Counted from the stretch's first letter, positions 43,580 to 55,458 are shown. The stretch: DNA of 64,000 bases from Euborellia annulipes (GCA_023213315.1 JAKCPI010003230.1:58273-122272); one strand, 5' to 3'. The notes: a model not told the origin generated them from the letters alone. Translations and numbers: made by a program.

Positions 43580-44492
43580 CTACCAAATATTTTTTTTTTT
43601 TTTAATAGACTACTAGTACCGATGTAGGCCTACTGGTACTTTTTCAGTTCTTTTCTTTTTTTTTCTCAAAATTCGCGCCAACGATTTTGATTAAATCTTC
43701 GAGGTCAGATGTTTCTTACTCAGCACTCGATGAAATTAGGTGTTAGGTTTTCAAATTTTTAATAAATTTCTTTAAAATTTTACCAACAGAGGTTTATTAT
43801 AAGGTTGAAATAAAATAAACCTCTGTTAGTGAAATTGTAAAGAAATTTTATTAAAAATTTGAAAACTACATCTAATTTCATAACAAGTGCGAGAAGAAAC
43901 ATCTGACCTTGAAGAAAAACTACGACCCATCAGGGGCTTATATAGAAATTTTTTAGGGGGGCGAACACGACACACACCCCCATACACAAAAATATTTTTA
44001 AAATACCGGATATACTTGAGCCCGAGAGGCCCGGCCCTCTCAAAGACAAATTTTCGTAATTTTTTTTTTAATCTAAATTTTCGTTTTCACTTGAGCCCCG
44101 AGGGACCCGGGCCCCCTCAAAGACAAAAGTTTTATTAAAATAATGCTTATATAATTATTAAAATACCCTCCCTTTTAATACGCGACCCAGCATCTGTAAA
44201 TGTTAAATTTGATTAAAATGTATAAATCAATTATTTTTTAGATGCTCTTTAAAATGTATATTCTCATTTTGCCCTTGAAATTGTTTGAAGATCACTTTAC
44301 ACTTGCACTTCGTAGGAAAGGTATGTTTGAAGGATAACAAAATATAAATATTTTTCTATGTTATAAATCTTGAATTTTATCTATTGTAGGGCTTACTGGA
44401 AACTAAATATATGTCGACACAAAAAATCTGGTGTGATAAGCACAGAGCACAGTTAGTGTGCTGTTGCTGTGCGACCATCACACCAGATTTTT
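43580..44492 (+). repeat. diverged DHR, split by foldback P and a hAT-like piece
   Basis: DHR body pieces lie at 43600-43696 (actactagtaccg, ttcgcgccaacgattttgatt) and at 44205-44492 (ttattttttagatgctc, end hairpin shortened). Between them are foldback P and, from 43933, a piece like caggggcttatatag with cccccatac and gggcccc tracts. Confidence 0.65.
43697..43915. repeat. foldback P without ribozyme core
   Basis: Arms of about 100 bp (gaggtcagatgtttctt ... caacagaggttt / aaacctctgtta ... aagaaacatctgacc) with a loop of about 15 bp. No CTGANGA or GAAACG occurs, unlike the other foldbacks. Confidence 0.7.
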
Positions 44493-44494
44493 TT

Positions 44495-45290
44495 TTAAAT
44501 TTTTTAATTAAAATATTTTTTAGAAACAAAATGAATATTTTATTTTATTTCGTTTTTTCTAATTGTTCTCCCTTTTGCTATAAATGCCTGGAGCGGTTTG
44601 TTCCAACTGCTACACCACTGACAGTAAAAAAAAAGTCGTTTTTATACAATTACTACTCAAAATGATTTTAATATGAAATTAAAAGATTACATACATTTAT
44701 GTAATAACTCTTAATTACTGGAATGTAACATGAATATGTAAATAAAAATTTATCTAGATCAATTTTAAATGTTTAATTGCAACTTCGTGTTTTTGTTTTT
44801 TTGAAACAGTCATAATGGATTGTTCCTGATCATAAAAAAATGTTTTGCCTTCTAAGTCGGTCAAGTTGAAGGTCTTGAAAAATCTAAACAACCTATTTAT
44901 TTTTTCATGAACGCGAGAAAAAAAGGGGACTTGTTTAGAATTGAATATGTATTTGCTTTTTTAGATTTTTGCCTCCTTTAATCTTCGTTTTTTTTTCTTT
45001 TTCTTATTTATTGTCGAATACAATTTTTATTTGACGATTGATTGAAAATATCTTTAAATCTCAATTATAAAATTTGTTTCATTATTCGACTTATTATTAT
45101 TATTGATTTATTAACAAACTGTGAATTTATGAGTTTTTTTTTTGAGACTTCATTTCATTATAGCGGATTTTTGGCCAGGATAGAATTATGTATTTAAATT
45201 TAAAAGGTTGAACAATTTGCTGACTTGTTACTTGTCCATTTCTTCAATTTTTCTCATCCCAGCCATTTCAAATATTCTCTATTTTTTACT
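44495..45290. other. AT-rich sequence, nothing recognised
   Basis: No repeat match or credible frame. Confidence 0.5.
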
Positions 45291-45292
45291 TT

Positions 45293-45335
45293 CTCTTACC
45301 CTATATATGAAATATATAGAGAGAGAAAGTATTGT
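45293..45335 (+). repeat. solo DHR AT-rich hairpin
   Basis: The terminal hairpin ctttctcttaccctatat ... gagagagaaagtattgtt is followed by unrelated sequence. It is identical over its length to the module at 47411-47462. Confidence 0.75.
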
Positions 45336-45339
45336 TTTT

Positions 45340-46115
45340 CAAAGGACCTTCACAAAGGCAAAAGTTTTATTAAAATTTTTTTAATGTATTATTCCTTTTC
45401 TCACGTATCATTTATAGTTTATCGTCTCAGGAGCAGATTATAAATATATATATATCAAATTTCCATAAAAGACGTCTCCAAATCCTAGTTTGATTCTTTC
45501 AAGTCTACTTAAACAACAATTAGATACTGAGATTTTGTAGACTCAAACGAAGCGTTTCGTTGTCATTTTTAGATAGACGTGTGCATGTGATTAGTTCAAT
45601 CAATATTCTAGAAAAGAATGAATTCCTTAATCGACTCACACTTCAAATAGAATATTTACCTATATACACGGAATTTCGGTATATGTAAAAATAAATTTCT
45701 ACTGTTATATTTCCTATCTCTTGGACACCCAAAATCTATAGAAATTATGTCCTCTGTCAACTCTCTGTTCCAAAATATCTTGAAAACGTTAAACCATGAA
45801 ATTTGATTTATTTTGTAGAGCATCTTTCATAGGGCGCAGAAATTCGTTCAGTAAATTACAGCGGTACCCCTCTAACTTTAAAATCGCATGACCAATGTCT
45901 CAGAAACTAAAAAAGCCTTGAGCAAAGAAAAAGTTTTTTTTTTAAATATTTATATGGCCCGGAAAGGTCCTTGGGACCTTGAAAAAACATCCAACGATTA
46001 GGATGGGGGACGGAGCCCCCTGATTAGGCCAAAGCTCAACGCACTCTATATAGTTTTCATATATAAAAGTTCAGTCTCATAATAATGATATTGGATATTT
46101 GAAGTCATACTCATA
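45340..46115. other. unassigned sequence
   Basis: AT-rich, with a short GC-richer piece at 45957-46040 (cggaaaggtccttggg, ggagccccctgatt). Confidence 0.45.
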
Positions 46116-46119
46116 TATT

Positions 46120-46312
46120 TATGCTTAGACTGGACCTTCCGCGGCCTTGTTCTAGGTTCATTGTCCCTCTGACCTCTGACCTTTGGCCCCATTTGCGGGG
46201 GCGTCGCGACGTCTCGGGGATCAATAAAAGGCAGCCCGGGAAACATCCCGTTTTTTATCCCGACCCCGTTGCATTCGCATGCACATGCATTTTATTAATC
46301 TTATCTTATCTT
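46120..46312 (+). repeat. GC-rich retroposon-like 3' end
   Basis: A GC-rich block (ccttccgcggcc, gcgtcgcgacgtctcgg, ggcagcccggg) ends in cattttattaa and three TTATC-type units, like the 3' end and simple tail of a non-LTR retroposon. The two opposed frames here have no family signature. Confidence 0.35.
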
Positions 46313-46379
46313 ATACTATTAAACAAGCAATGTACGTTTCTTTATTTATATGTAAGCACATCAGTTCTCGAAAACGGCT

Positions 46380-46765
46380 CTAACGATTTCTTTCAAATTT
46401 TCAAATATTTCATATTTGCGGTGTACAAAATAAACGATTGACCTCGTCTTTGGGAAACCTCGAATACTAGTATTTTACTTATGTACTTTGTTGATTTTTC
46501 TAATTTTCTCAATACTTTCTTTGTCGATTTTCTTTCAAATTTGGAATATATATATATCTACTATTTCCGGTAAACAAAACAAATTAAGCTAGGTCTCGTT
46601 TTTGGAAGACTTTGAGTACTAGTACTTTATTGATGTACTTTTGTAGATTTTTTCAATTTTCTCAAAAATTCGCTCTGATTTGTGTACCATTATGAAATTA
46701 AGCTAAGTTTTGCCTTTAGGATACTTCGAGTACTAGTACTTTACTGAGGTACAATACTTTTTTAG
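46380..46765 (+). repeat. tandem units carrying the DHR GTACTAG motif
   Basis: Three loose units of about 120-150 bp each contain gag/gaatactagtactttac and ttttctcaat plus tctaacgatt-like stretches. They share the DHR core motif but not the rest of the DHR, so they may be relatives or a source of it. Confidence 0.5.
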
Positions 46766-46769
46766 TTTT

Positions 46770-47405
46770 TTTCCTATTTTATCAAAATAAAAATCCAGCT
46801 CGGTCATCCCTGAACTTTATCTAATGCACTCAAAAACTTCCATCTAGTGAATTTACTTTCACATATTTTCTTTCTTCTCTCATAAAAATCTTTTCTATTT
46901 TGTTCTTTGAATATAAAATTGTTTTGATGTATTTAGAATAGTCCCGGACACAATTGCATTACAGTCTCAAAATGAAATTACATTAGGAATGTTCTAAACC
47001 GAATGATGTTTCCAAAAGTCCCTGGGAAGAATTTTATTTACTATCCTAGATTAAAATTTATTCTCCACTTGTTCTTGAATATTTTTTTTACAAATACCTA
47101 TTATAAATAAGTCCTTAGTAATTATTACTATAATAAGCATGTCAAGTAATAATCCAAGGACGTATCTAATACCAGCAAATAAAATTATTATGAACGAAAC
47201 AATATTATTAGATATTATAATCAATATTCATCAACACGCTTTGTCTAACTCTAAACAATAAGCCTATCATCATCTCCTTTCAAGCATGCCAGTTCAAATC
47301 GTATAAGTTTATCTAAGATGTTCATTACATACATTGAACTATTTTTTAATTAATATATAATTTTCATTCAAGGTTCGGAAGAAGGCCTATTACAACCAAA
47401 TTATT
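46770..47405. other. AT-rich sequence, nothing recognised
   Basis: No repeat match or credible frame. Confidence 0.5.
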
Positions 47406-47410
47406 ACAAT

Positions 47411-47462
47411 TTTTACTTTCTCTTACCCTATATATGAAATATATAGAGAGAGAAAGTATTGT
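47411..47462 (+). repeat. solo DHR AT-rich hairpin
   Basis: Same module as 45293, followed by a different body (tgtttggtaatcactgaa) and ending near a hAT-like right end (ttatatacgcccctg, 47625-47639). Confidence 0.75.
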
Positions 47463-47644
47463 TGTCAAAATGTTTGGTAATCACTGAATTATTTGCAAAT
47501 ACGCGAAGTTAACTCATTTTTGTAGAATGGCCCATATATATAATTCGCTAATGTCCGTCTGTCTTTCACGCTCTATTTCGGCAACTTTTCGTTAGAATTT
47601 CGGGCCCCCTCGGCCCCCCCTCCTTATATACGCCCCTGATTCTT

Positions 47645-48645
47645 TTCAATATTAGTGAATATTAATGAAAAATGTTTTTATTTATGTTTAATAATTTAAA
47701 ATAAAAACATATTCAATGCTAATGAAAAGCTCTTCTATTCTTATAAAAAAATATTTCAATATTAATATCGAGGTCATATTTTCATATTAAGGTCAAAAAT
47801 GTAATAAAATACATTTATATTGACAACTACTAATGATAGACGCCGCCCGCCAGGGCCTATGTGCGAGACCCGTCAAAAGCGGGCGACGCTGCTAGTTAAT
47901 TATAAATTTATATCACTCTCCCTTAGAGCCTATTAATGTTTTACTATTATTGTCTTTTTGATACATTTTAAGTTAATTAACACATTTTTTTTTTTAGTCA
48001 TAAGACAAAACTAAATTTAATTCTCCGTTTATCGAAATTAGACACACGCCGTTGCATAACTGATGGGCTCACGAGTTCGAATCTTTCAATGCCAAGAGGC
48101 AATCGAGATCCCAACTCTCTTTGATAAATATTTACCTTTAGACTAGTAAAAGCCAAAAGCATGCGACCAGAAGGAACAAATATATATATACTTGGGTGTA
48201 TGTATGTCTGTATTTTAATGTGTCTGAAGTGTTTGTGTTTATTGATTTAAAACATTATTAGAAAAGTTATTACGATAGGAATGAATTGACGTAAAACAGG
48301 AAACAACAGAATTTATAACGAAACCTCAACTAAAACGATGCTTTTAATACAAATCAAAATGTAAATATGTTTCACACAACTTTTTATATACACTACACAC
48401 ACCACTCGCTATTAAATAATTAATTGAGAAAGTTTTCATTGAAGAAAACTTTGAATTAATATGAACAAGTTCTAGACTGGATTGGAATTATTATTTCCAT
48501 TTAATTTTAATAGTAATATTTTATTTTAATCTGTTTTGCAAAAGTTTGAACATTTTCTCTTATTTTTCATCTTAACACTTTAAACGTCCATTAAATTATA
48601 AGTATTTCTATACCATTATATTTTTATACGGACCGTAGACCTACG
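47645..48645. other. AT-rich DNA with a tRNA-like relic
   Basis: At 48045-48110 gttgcataactgatggg and gagttcgaatct resemble A and B boxes of a tRNA-derived repeat. At 47840-47895 a GC-rich inverted pair (gccgcccgcc / gcgggcgacg) is visible. Otherwise AT-rich. Confidence 0.4.
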
Positions 48646-48650
48646 GCTAG

Positions 48651-49269
48651 TTTTAGTTTCTCTTACCTATTTATATAGAGAGAAAGTATTAGTTTCATGT
48701 TAAATAAGAGAAAGTAAAATCGATGACGAGATTTTGATGGAAATACATGTTTTGAGTTCCCCTGAGTTCAAAAAAGGGGGTCTCTTTGTGACTGTCAAAC
48801 TGTAAACAAAATAACTCAAGAACAAAAAGAGCTATTAGGTTGAAATTTTATATTTAAATAAGGTACCCCCCTGGGACGTCACAACGAAGCTTTTGAACAA
48901 AAACGGTCAAAGAGTACTAGTACTTTACTGATGCACTTTTTCAGTTTTTTTCGATTTTCTCAAAATTTGCTCAAACGATTTTGATTAAAATTCAAAAATC
49001 AATTATTTTTTAGATGCTCTTTCAAATGTATAGTCTCATTTTTCCATTGAAATGTTCTAAAGTCCTCTTTATTCTTGTACTTCATAGGAAAGATAAGAGA
49101 AATGGTTGCTATGGTAACAAAATATAAATATTTTCCCATACTTATAAATTTTACATCTCTCGAATATTTGTCGACTCAAAAAAATCTGGTGTGACAAGCA
49201 CAGAACACAACTTTCAATTACCGAAGGTAAGAGAAAGTTGTGTGCTGTGCGCCCAGTCACACCAGATTT
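48651..49269 (+). repeat. DHR repeat copy, plus, near full length
   Basis: AT-rich hairpin slightly rearranged (a short taagagaaagtaaaat repeat at about 48705), GTACTAG core, one-mismatch X-box (49105-49118) and an intact end hairpin (about 49170-49269). Confidence 0.87.
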
Positions 49270-49313
49270 CCACATGTTGAATTCTAATTAATCGGCGGAA
49301 ACTAAATATATCT

Positions 49314-49375
49314 AGACACAAAAAAAAAAATCTGGTGTGCAAGCACTGAACACAACTTTCAATTGCCAAAAGTAA
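49314..49375 (+). repeat. half of a DHR end hairpin
   Basis: Only one arm (aatctggtgtgcaagc ... actttcaattgcc) follows the complete copy, giving two successive hairpin starts. Confidence 0.65.
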
Positions 49376-49379
49376 TATA

Positions 49380-49970
49380 AATAATTAGCATTAATTTTTT
49401 CTTAACATATTCTGACAAATTTATTATTTTTTATAATAGAATATAAGTGAAATTAGTTAAAAGTAAATCAACGGTGTCTGTCATCGTTAAACACAATGTG
49501 GTTGGGGGAAACACAGCGAAAAAAGCTAACAGAGAGCAGCCATAAAACATGCTGTTTAACACTCGACTTTTTAAGAGCTATTCAAGTTGAATAGCAGATA
49601 AACAGATAAAACCTTTATGACATTTTGAGCATAGGGCCTAAAAAATGAATATATAAAGGAAAAATTATTTTCATTCTTATCAAAAAATATTATTATAAAA
49701 TTTGCATAATTTTTATCTAGAAAAAAAAAAGTAAAATGAGTAATAGTCTATTATTTATTTTAATAAATTAAAACTTTGTTGGAATTATGAAACGAAAATG
49801 TAAATTATATGTTAATTACTTACTACTTACGATATTAAAACTATAAGAACCTCCTTAAATAATAAATCCTTCATATATTCGCTTAAATAATTTAAATCTT
49901 TCATATTCATTTAGAAAATAATTAGATATACTATAATCCATTTTTTCCTCAAAATTTATTCCTATTTTTT
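49380..49970. other. AT-rich sequence, nothing recognised
   Basis: No repeat match or credible frame. Confidence 0.5.
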
Positions 49971-49972
49971 TA

Positions 49973-50600
49973 AAAATTTGGTGTGACTTGCCGCACAGCA
50001 CACAACTTTCTCTTACCTTCGGTAATCGAAAGTTGTGTTCTGTGCTTGTCACACCAGATTTTTTGTCTTATTAGTATTGGTAAATATTTTGTTACCATGG
50101 CAACCATTTCTCCTCTTTCCTATGGAGTACATGAGTAAATTGGTCTTCAGAAGATTTCAATGGCAAAATGAGAATAAACATTTTAAAGAGCATCTAAAAA
50201 ATTGAAATTGATTTTTGAATTTTTATCAAAATCGTTGGAGCGAATTTTGAAGAAAAAAAAAAAAAACAACTGAAAAACTACATCAGTAAAGTATTAGTAC
50301 TTTTTGGTAGATTTTGTTCAAAAACTTGTGTCACGTGCCAGGAGGGTGGCTAACTTAAATATAAAATTTCAACTTCCTAGCTCTTTTCATTCTCGAGATA
50401 TTTTGTTCACAAACACACGGACACACACACAGAGACACGGACACACACACAGACCGACCATGCTGCGAAAACCACTTTTTTGGATTCACGGGACCTCAAA
50501 ACCTGTATATCTATCAAAATCTCGACATCGAATTTTTGATATGAATCCAATACTTTCTCTTTATATATTATCATATATAGAGGTAAGAGAAAGAAAAAAA
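49973..50600 (-). repeat. DHR repeat copy, minus, near full length
   Basis: Intact long hairpin (49975-50070), exact X-box GTTACCATGGCAAC (50091-50104), GTACTAG core (as gtattagtac), an ACACAC-rich tract at 50412-50450 and the AT-rich hairpin. The frames at 50304-50661 are shadows. Confidence 0.88.
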
Positions 50601-50788
50601 TTTGGAATAACAATTTTGATCCCACCTGCAAAGTAATTAAAAAATTTAGATAACTAAACAAAAATAATGTCTATTAACAATAGGTCTATTTATTAAAAGA
50701 AAATATAGAAAATACTAAATCCAGACGGATTTACACATCTAAAATTTGAGTGGCATACAATTTTCTTTTACCTATTCTGTTTTTCACT

Positions 50789-51012
50789 CGCTCAGGGGCC
50801 CACATCTTGTGGGTACGTGGATGGCGACCACGAGCTGCCCTAGCTGGGACAGACAGTCCTTCTGTTCTTTGTATATCTGTCTCTTCCTTCCTCTTTTCAA
50901 CAGGCGTCAGGCCGGCCTGTTCTATCCTTCTCGGTCGCAAAATCGCTTGATAGGGTTGGAGGGAAAAAGAAATCCGCCGACCCCGCATCGCTGGAGTAAG
51001 ACGAGGACAGAA
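50789..51012 (+). repeat. GC-rich retroposon-like repeat, copy 4
   Basis: tcaggggcccacatc to ccgccgaccccgcatcg with a GAGGACAGAAGAAGG tail. The 175-codon minus frame covering it is a by-product of the repeat. Confidence 0.75.
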
Positions 51013-51084
51013 GAAGGATTCTATGCTTTTCACTTTTGATGGACATTTATTTAAATTGATTTCTAGCAGAAAAATATTTTCTTC

Positions 51085-51205
51085 TTGAGATTTTTTGTTA
51101 CCATGGAAACCATTCCTCTCTTTTCTATGTAGTATTTGGCGCCCCTTTGTGAGTAGCGCCCGGGGCATGATGACCCCCTTGCCCCCTCTCACTACGCCAC
51201 TGCAT
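51085..51205. mobile_element. DHR scrap and hAT right end
   Basis: An X-box block (GTTACCATGGAAAC, 51097) from a DHR is followed by a G/C-tract piece ending cactacgccactg (51202), a hAT-type right end with no matching left end. Confidence 0.4.
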
Positions 51206-51367
51206 TTACGTGATACATCCAGATTTTTTTTTTTTAAATATTTTATTTGAATTTCCAACCTTGTTTCCTCGTGAATTTATTTTATTCTCATCTCAACTGA
51301 TTTCTTATTCTTTCTTATCAACCACTCAATGGGAAAAAGAATCACCTTAAGCATGGCGCCTTGGTGG

Positions 51368-51369
<2 letters not shown>

Positions 51370-51405
<36 letters not shown>
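51370..51405. repeat. CT microsatellite
   Basis: A perfect TC dinucleotide tract of about 35 nt. Confidence 0.95.
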
Positions 51406-51408
<3 letters not shown>

Positions 51409-51409
51409 T

Positions 51410-52265
51410 CTTATCTTTAAGAAGAATAATATTCCTTTTCAAACTTTGCTCTTATACATATCAACTGCTAAGCTAATAATTATTCTTTTTTGTAATGCTA
51501 AGTGAGTAGTAAATTAGAAAGCATTTGCTTTACTAATTAGCCGTGTGGAAAAAATAATTAGGATCTGATTATTTCAATAGACTTGTAATATAATAGGCCT
51601 TTAATGAGATTTTGTTCAACTTATATTTCTTTCTTTCTCTTATTTATTGAAATTTGTTTATAGTCTATTCAGAAGTTTAGACAGATAATATTTTATGTTC
51701 AGCTGATTGTGAGGTGTTCGATTTCAAATGAATATTGCATTCGTCATAGAAAGAATTCAATTCTACGTCACTCAGGACTGTAGCAATAATTTTTTTTTTT
51801 TTTTTTTTGAGTGAGAGATGGCTTAAAATCTTGAGTGTTGGTTGTCTGTAGATATGCAAAGGAAAGGCAGCCAGGATGTAGAAATAAAATATTTTTGATA
51901 TTTTATTGCCGCCGTTTCAGATGATGATTTTTCAATGTTTTATCCATGTTCATCTCTTATGTGTTTGTTATTAACAAACAATTTTATCGAGCTCACGATT
52001 GAATTGCGTCCATTTGACGACTGTTTGTTTATTATATACACTTACTTCCTTAAATATAAACATGGAAAATCATTCAGTAGACTACCTATCATCTGTATTT
52101 TGTTCTGCCCTGAAAACGAGCCCGATGAAAGCTCGAAACATCGACCACAAAAAAAAAAAAAAAAAAAAAAAAAATTATAAGCTTACAAATTACCGATATA
52201 TAAAAACTTTCAAAAAATTATCTATCTTTCTAAGAAAAAAATGTTCCGCCTATTTGCAAATATAA
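51410..52265. other. AT-rich DNA with a possible degraded foldback N
   Basis: At 51890-51930 ttttattgccgccgtttcag and at 52118-52145 CCGATGA, AAGCTC, GAAACATCG resemble the two halves of a hammerhead-centred foldback, but the arms cannot be aligned convincingly. Confidence 0.35.
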
Positions 52266-52267
52266 AT

Positions 52268-52727
52268 TATTATAATGGAGAAATAGAGATATCAGCAAAA
52301 TTGGAATGTCCCAGGTTCAATAAAACTCCCAGAATAAGACGTTTCGGCTTGAATTTATTTGGTCATCTTCAGTTATTGGGAAATATACACATAGAGCAAG
52401 TGCTCATGTGATCAAATCGGAATTTGTCAATAATAACATTTTTTCGCTTCATACAAAATTATATGGCTCCTGTGCCCAAGCTCAGAGATAATCTATCTAT
52501 CTATTTATCTCTGAGCTTGGGCACAGGAGCCATATAATTTTGTATGAAACGAAAAAATTTTATTATTGACAAATCCCAGTTTGATCAAATGTGCACTTGC
52601 ACTTTGTGTATATTTCCCAATAACTGAAGATGGCCGAATAAATTCAGGCCGAAACGTCTTATTCTGGGAGTTTTATTGAACCTGGGTCCTTCCAATTTGG
52701 CTGATATCTCCATTTTTCCATTATAAT
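52268..52727. repeat. foldback J, hammerhead-like fold in both arms
   Basis: An inverted repeat of 460 bp with arms of about 225 bp. The plus strand at 52615-52669 reads TCCCAATAA, CTGAAGA, a stem II of GGCC-GAAT/ATTC-GGCC, GAAACGTC, TTATTCTGGGA. Stem I pairs 5 plus 4 bp around a two-base bulge, and the CUGANGA and GAAA cores are exact. The minus strand at 52327-52381 repeats this with small changes. It is the best preserved member of the set. Confidence 0.88.
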
Positions 52728-53578
52728 CACATCACAGCCACAACCTCAAAAAGCAATAAATTATTATAATTTCTTAGTTGCCTAATTAATATCCCTAATC
52801 TAAATTAAAAAGATTTTTTGTTTAAAATTTTAATTTAATTTCTTTTTTTTTTTTAAAGAAATTAATTAGATTCATTAAAAAGTCATAAAGCTGTTAATCA
52901 TCCACTTAACTGAAGGGCTTATTATTCTTTTTGTTGAGATCCGGGGGTAAATGGATGTTCAACCCCTCATCTCTTTCCCCCTGACGACAGTCCTATCTTA
53001 AATACCTTTTTTCCTGCCAGAGGGGAAGGATTTATATTTTTCCAACCATAAAAATTAAATTTCAAATTCCATTTTGGAGGGCGTGATTAGGGTAACAAAA
53101 AATTATTTTAACTAAAACTAATTGAAATTTTGGAATTTAAACTTTTTTAGATAATAAATAATTTACATTTCAGACTTGATAGTGATTTATTTCTATTAAA
53201 TCAAGTCGATATTAGCAAAAATTTGCATACCTTGACTACACTCCAAAAAACCTTCATTAATAAATTCTTATCTACTTTTTTTAATATTCATTTAAAACTT
53301 TTGAAAAAACTTTTTTATTACATTTAAAATATCTTCATTTAACTCTCGAAAAAGCTACTACTAGAGAGTAATTTCATTGAATTATTAATGATATTATTAT
53401 TTCATTCAGAATTATTATGTTTTATTCTGAGACTCATCTGTTGAGCACGTGGATTGCGATAACGAGCTACCTATATTGTTTGCCATTTTAAAGTTAATTA
53501 GTCAACTAATTAATCGCTCAGCTCCCAATATTTTTCATCAAATTATTTTCTTGAACTGCTTTTCCTTAAAAAAAATAA
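52728..53578. other. AT-rich DNA with a vestige of the GC-rich repeat
   Basis: At 53440-53475 gagcacgtggattgcgata and acgagctacc recall the GC-rich repeat. The rest is AT-rich. Confidence 0.45.
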
Positions 53579-53580
53579 AT

Positions 53581-54165
53581 AAAAATGGCGTGACTGGTCG
53601 CACAGCACACAACTTTCATTTATCTTCGGTAATCGAAAGTTGTATTCTGGACTTGTCACACCAGATTTTTTTGTGTTGACATATATTTAGTTTCCGACAG
53701 TAGGGTACATTAGTGAGATGTAAAATTTATAAGTATGGAAAAATATATTTTGTTACCATGGCAACAATTACTCCTAACTTTCCTATGGAGTACAATAGTA
53801 AAGTGGTCTTCAGAATATTTCAATGATAAAATGGGAATATACATTTTAAAGAGCATTTAAAAAATAATTGATTTTTGAGTTTTAATCAAAATCGTTGGAG
53901 CGAATTTTGAGAAAATCGAAAAAACTAAAAAAAAAAAAAAAAAAAAGCATCAATAAAGTACTAGTACTCTTTGACCGTTTTTGTTCAAAAGCTTCGTGTC
54001 ACGTCCCAGGGGGTACCTTAGCAATGAAGATGGTCCTTATTTTATTTATACCTTATTTAAATATAAAATTTCAACCTCATAGCTCTTTTTGTTCTGGAGA
54101 TATTTTGTTTACAGACAGACCATGTCGCAAAAACCACTTTTTTGAATTTTGGGGACCGAAAAACG
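53581..54165 (-). repeat. DHR copy, minus, truncated near the AT-rich end
   Basis: Long hairpin, exact X-box (53752-53765) and GTACTAG core. A short insertion at about 54017-54055 between duplicated acctta is present. The copy ends before the AT-rich hairpin, where GC-repeat and foldback sequence begin. Confidence 0.85.
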
Positions 54166-54204
54166 TTAGCATAAACCCATATACCGCCGACCCCGCCCAA
54201 ACAG

Positions 54205-54540
54205 CTATGATTATTTTTTGTTTTTGTATTCGAACACATAACGACCTTTCGGTCGACTATGAGACCATCTACATGGCTAGGGTTTAGTAAAAAAAAAAAA
54301 AACCCCAGTTATGTTCTTTGATAGACATTTTATAAAATTAAAGTAAATAAATCAAATATTAAATACATAAAATAAAAAAAAAATAAATCAAATATTAAAT
54401 AAATAAAATCGTTATTTAATTTTATAAAATATCTATCAAAGAACATTGAGGGTTTCTTTTTTTGCCTGAAGTCATGAAGATGATCGCATAGTCGGCCGAA
54501 ACGTCGCTGCTGGTTCGAATACAATAAAGAAATAATCAAA
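54205..54540. repeat. foldback K with hammerhead-like centre
   Basis: Arms of about 165 bp meet in an AT-rich centre near 54370. The minus strand of the left arm has TAGATGGTC ... GACCGAAAGGTCG; the right arm has ATGAAGATGATC ... GGCCGAAACGTCGC. Cores are each one base off consensus. It is preceded by a scrap of the GC-rich repeat (ccgccgaccccgccc, 54184). Confidence 0.7.
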
Positions 54541-55458
54541 GCTGCTTGGCCTTTTATTTATCCTTCTACACATTAATAAAATATTCTGATAGTTATTTGT
54601 AAATTTTTCAAATATTTACGAAAAATGCATAAAGCAAGGGGGGTCCCGAGGGGGGGGGGAGGGGGGGTGCCCCCATTTTTAATTTCAATTTAAATTTAAT
54701 AAATATTATTTTTAATATTTTTTGGGGGTAAAAAAAAAAAAAAAAAGGAAAAAAAGATTATAAGAGCACATGTCGACGTGATTATTAAATTTTCTCAATA
54801 TGTTTATTTCTCTTCAAGCACAATGGAATTTTAATTAATATTTACTTTAACAATCTAATTAACTAATTAGTTAAGGAAAAAATGTTTTCAATTTCTCTCA
54901 TCACATATTTCAACTAATTTCATTTCTATTAAGAATCTAACAAAAACAACTTGGATTGTAATGTAAAAAAAAACATGGGGTGGGATCGATTCTCGCCAAA
55001 AGGGCTTTTGCCAAATCATTTGCATACGAAATAAACCAAACGAATCCTTTATTGTCACAATAGGATAAATAAAACTCAAGGACTAATAAATTATTCACAT
55101 AAAAAAAAAACCTGAATTTGGGAGGAAATAAATAATTCCAATTTCTCTTTACTCGCACTGAAATTTTATATGTACCGTACCAAAATGTAACGCAAATAAC
55201 TATTTATTATTTAAAACGGACAAAAATATAATATCATCTTGTTAACTATACACCTAGATAAATAAAAATAGAGGATATTTTTTTTTTTACCAACCAACAT
55301 CCGGCCAACATGTTTGCACACAACTTATATTTATTTTTCTGTAACGTTCTCTAATCTTCAAAAAAAAAAAAAAAAATAAATAAATAAATATAAATATAAA
55401 AATAACAAAACATCTGAAGAATAAATAAAGATTTTAGTGTTATTTATTAATACTAAAA
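54541..55458. other. AT-rich DNA with a G-tract relic
   Basis: A gggggtcccgag plus poly(G) piece at 54635-54675 looks like the inside of a hAT MITE. Short frames at 54888-55158 overlap in two registers and have no motif. Confidence 0.45.

Noticed and set aside
50731..51258. The longest minus-strand frame (175 codons)
   Set aside because: It spans the GC-rich repeat, DHR scraps and a hAT end; similar frames appear in the other copies of that repeat.
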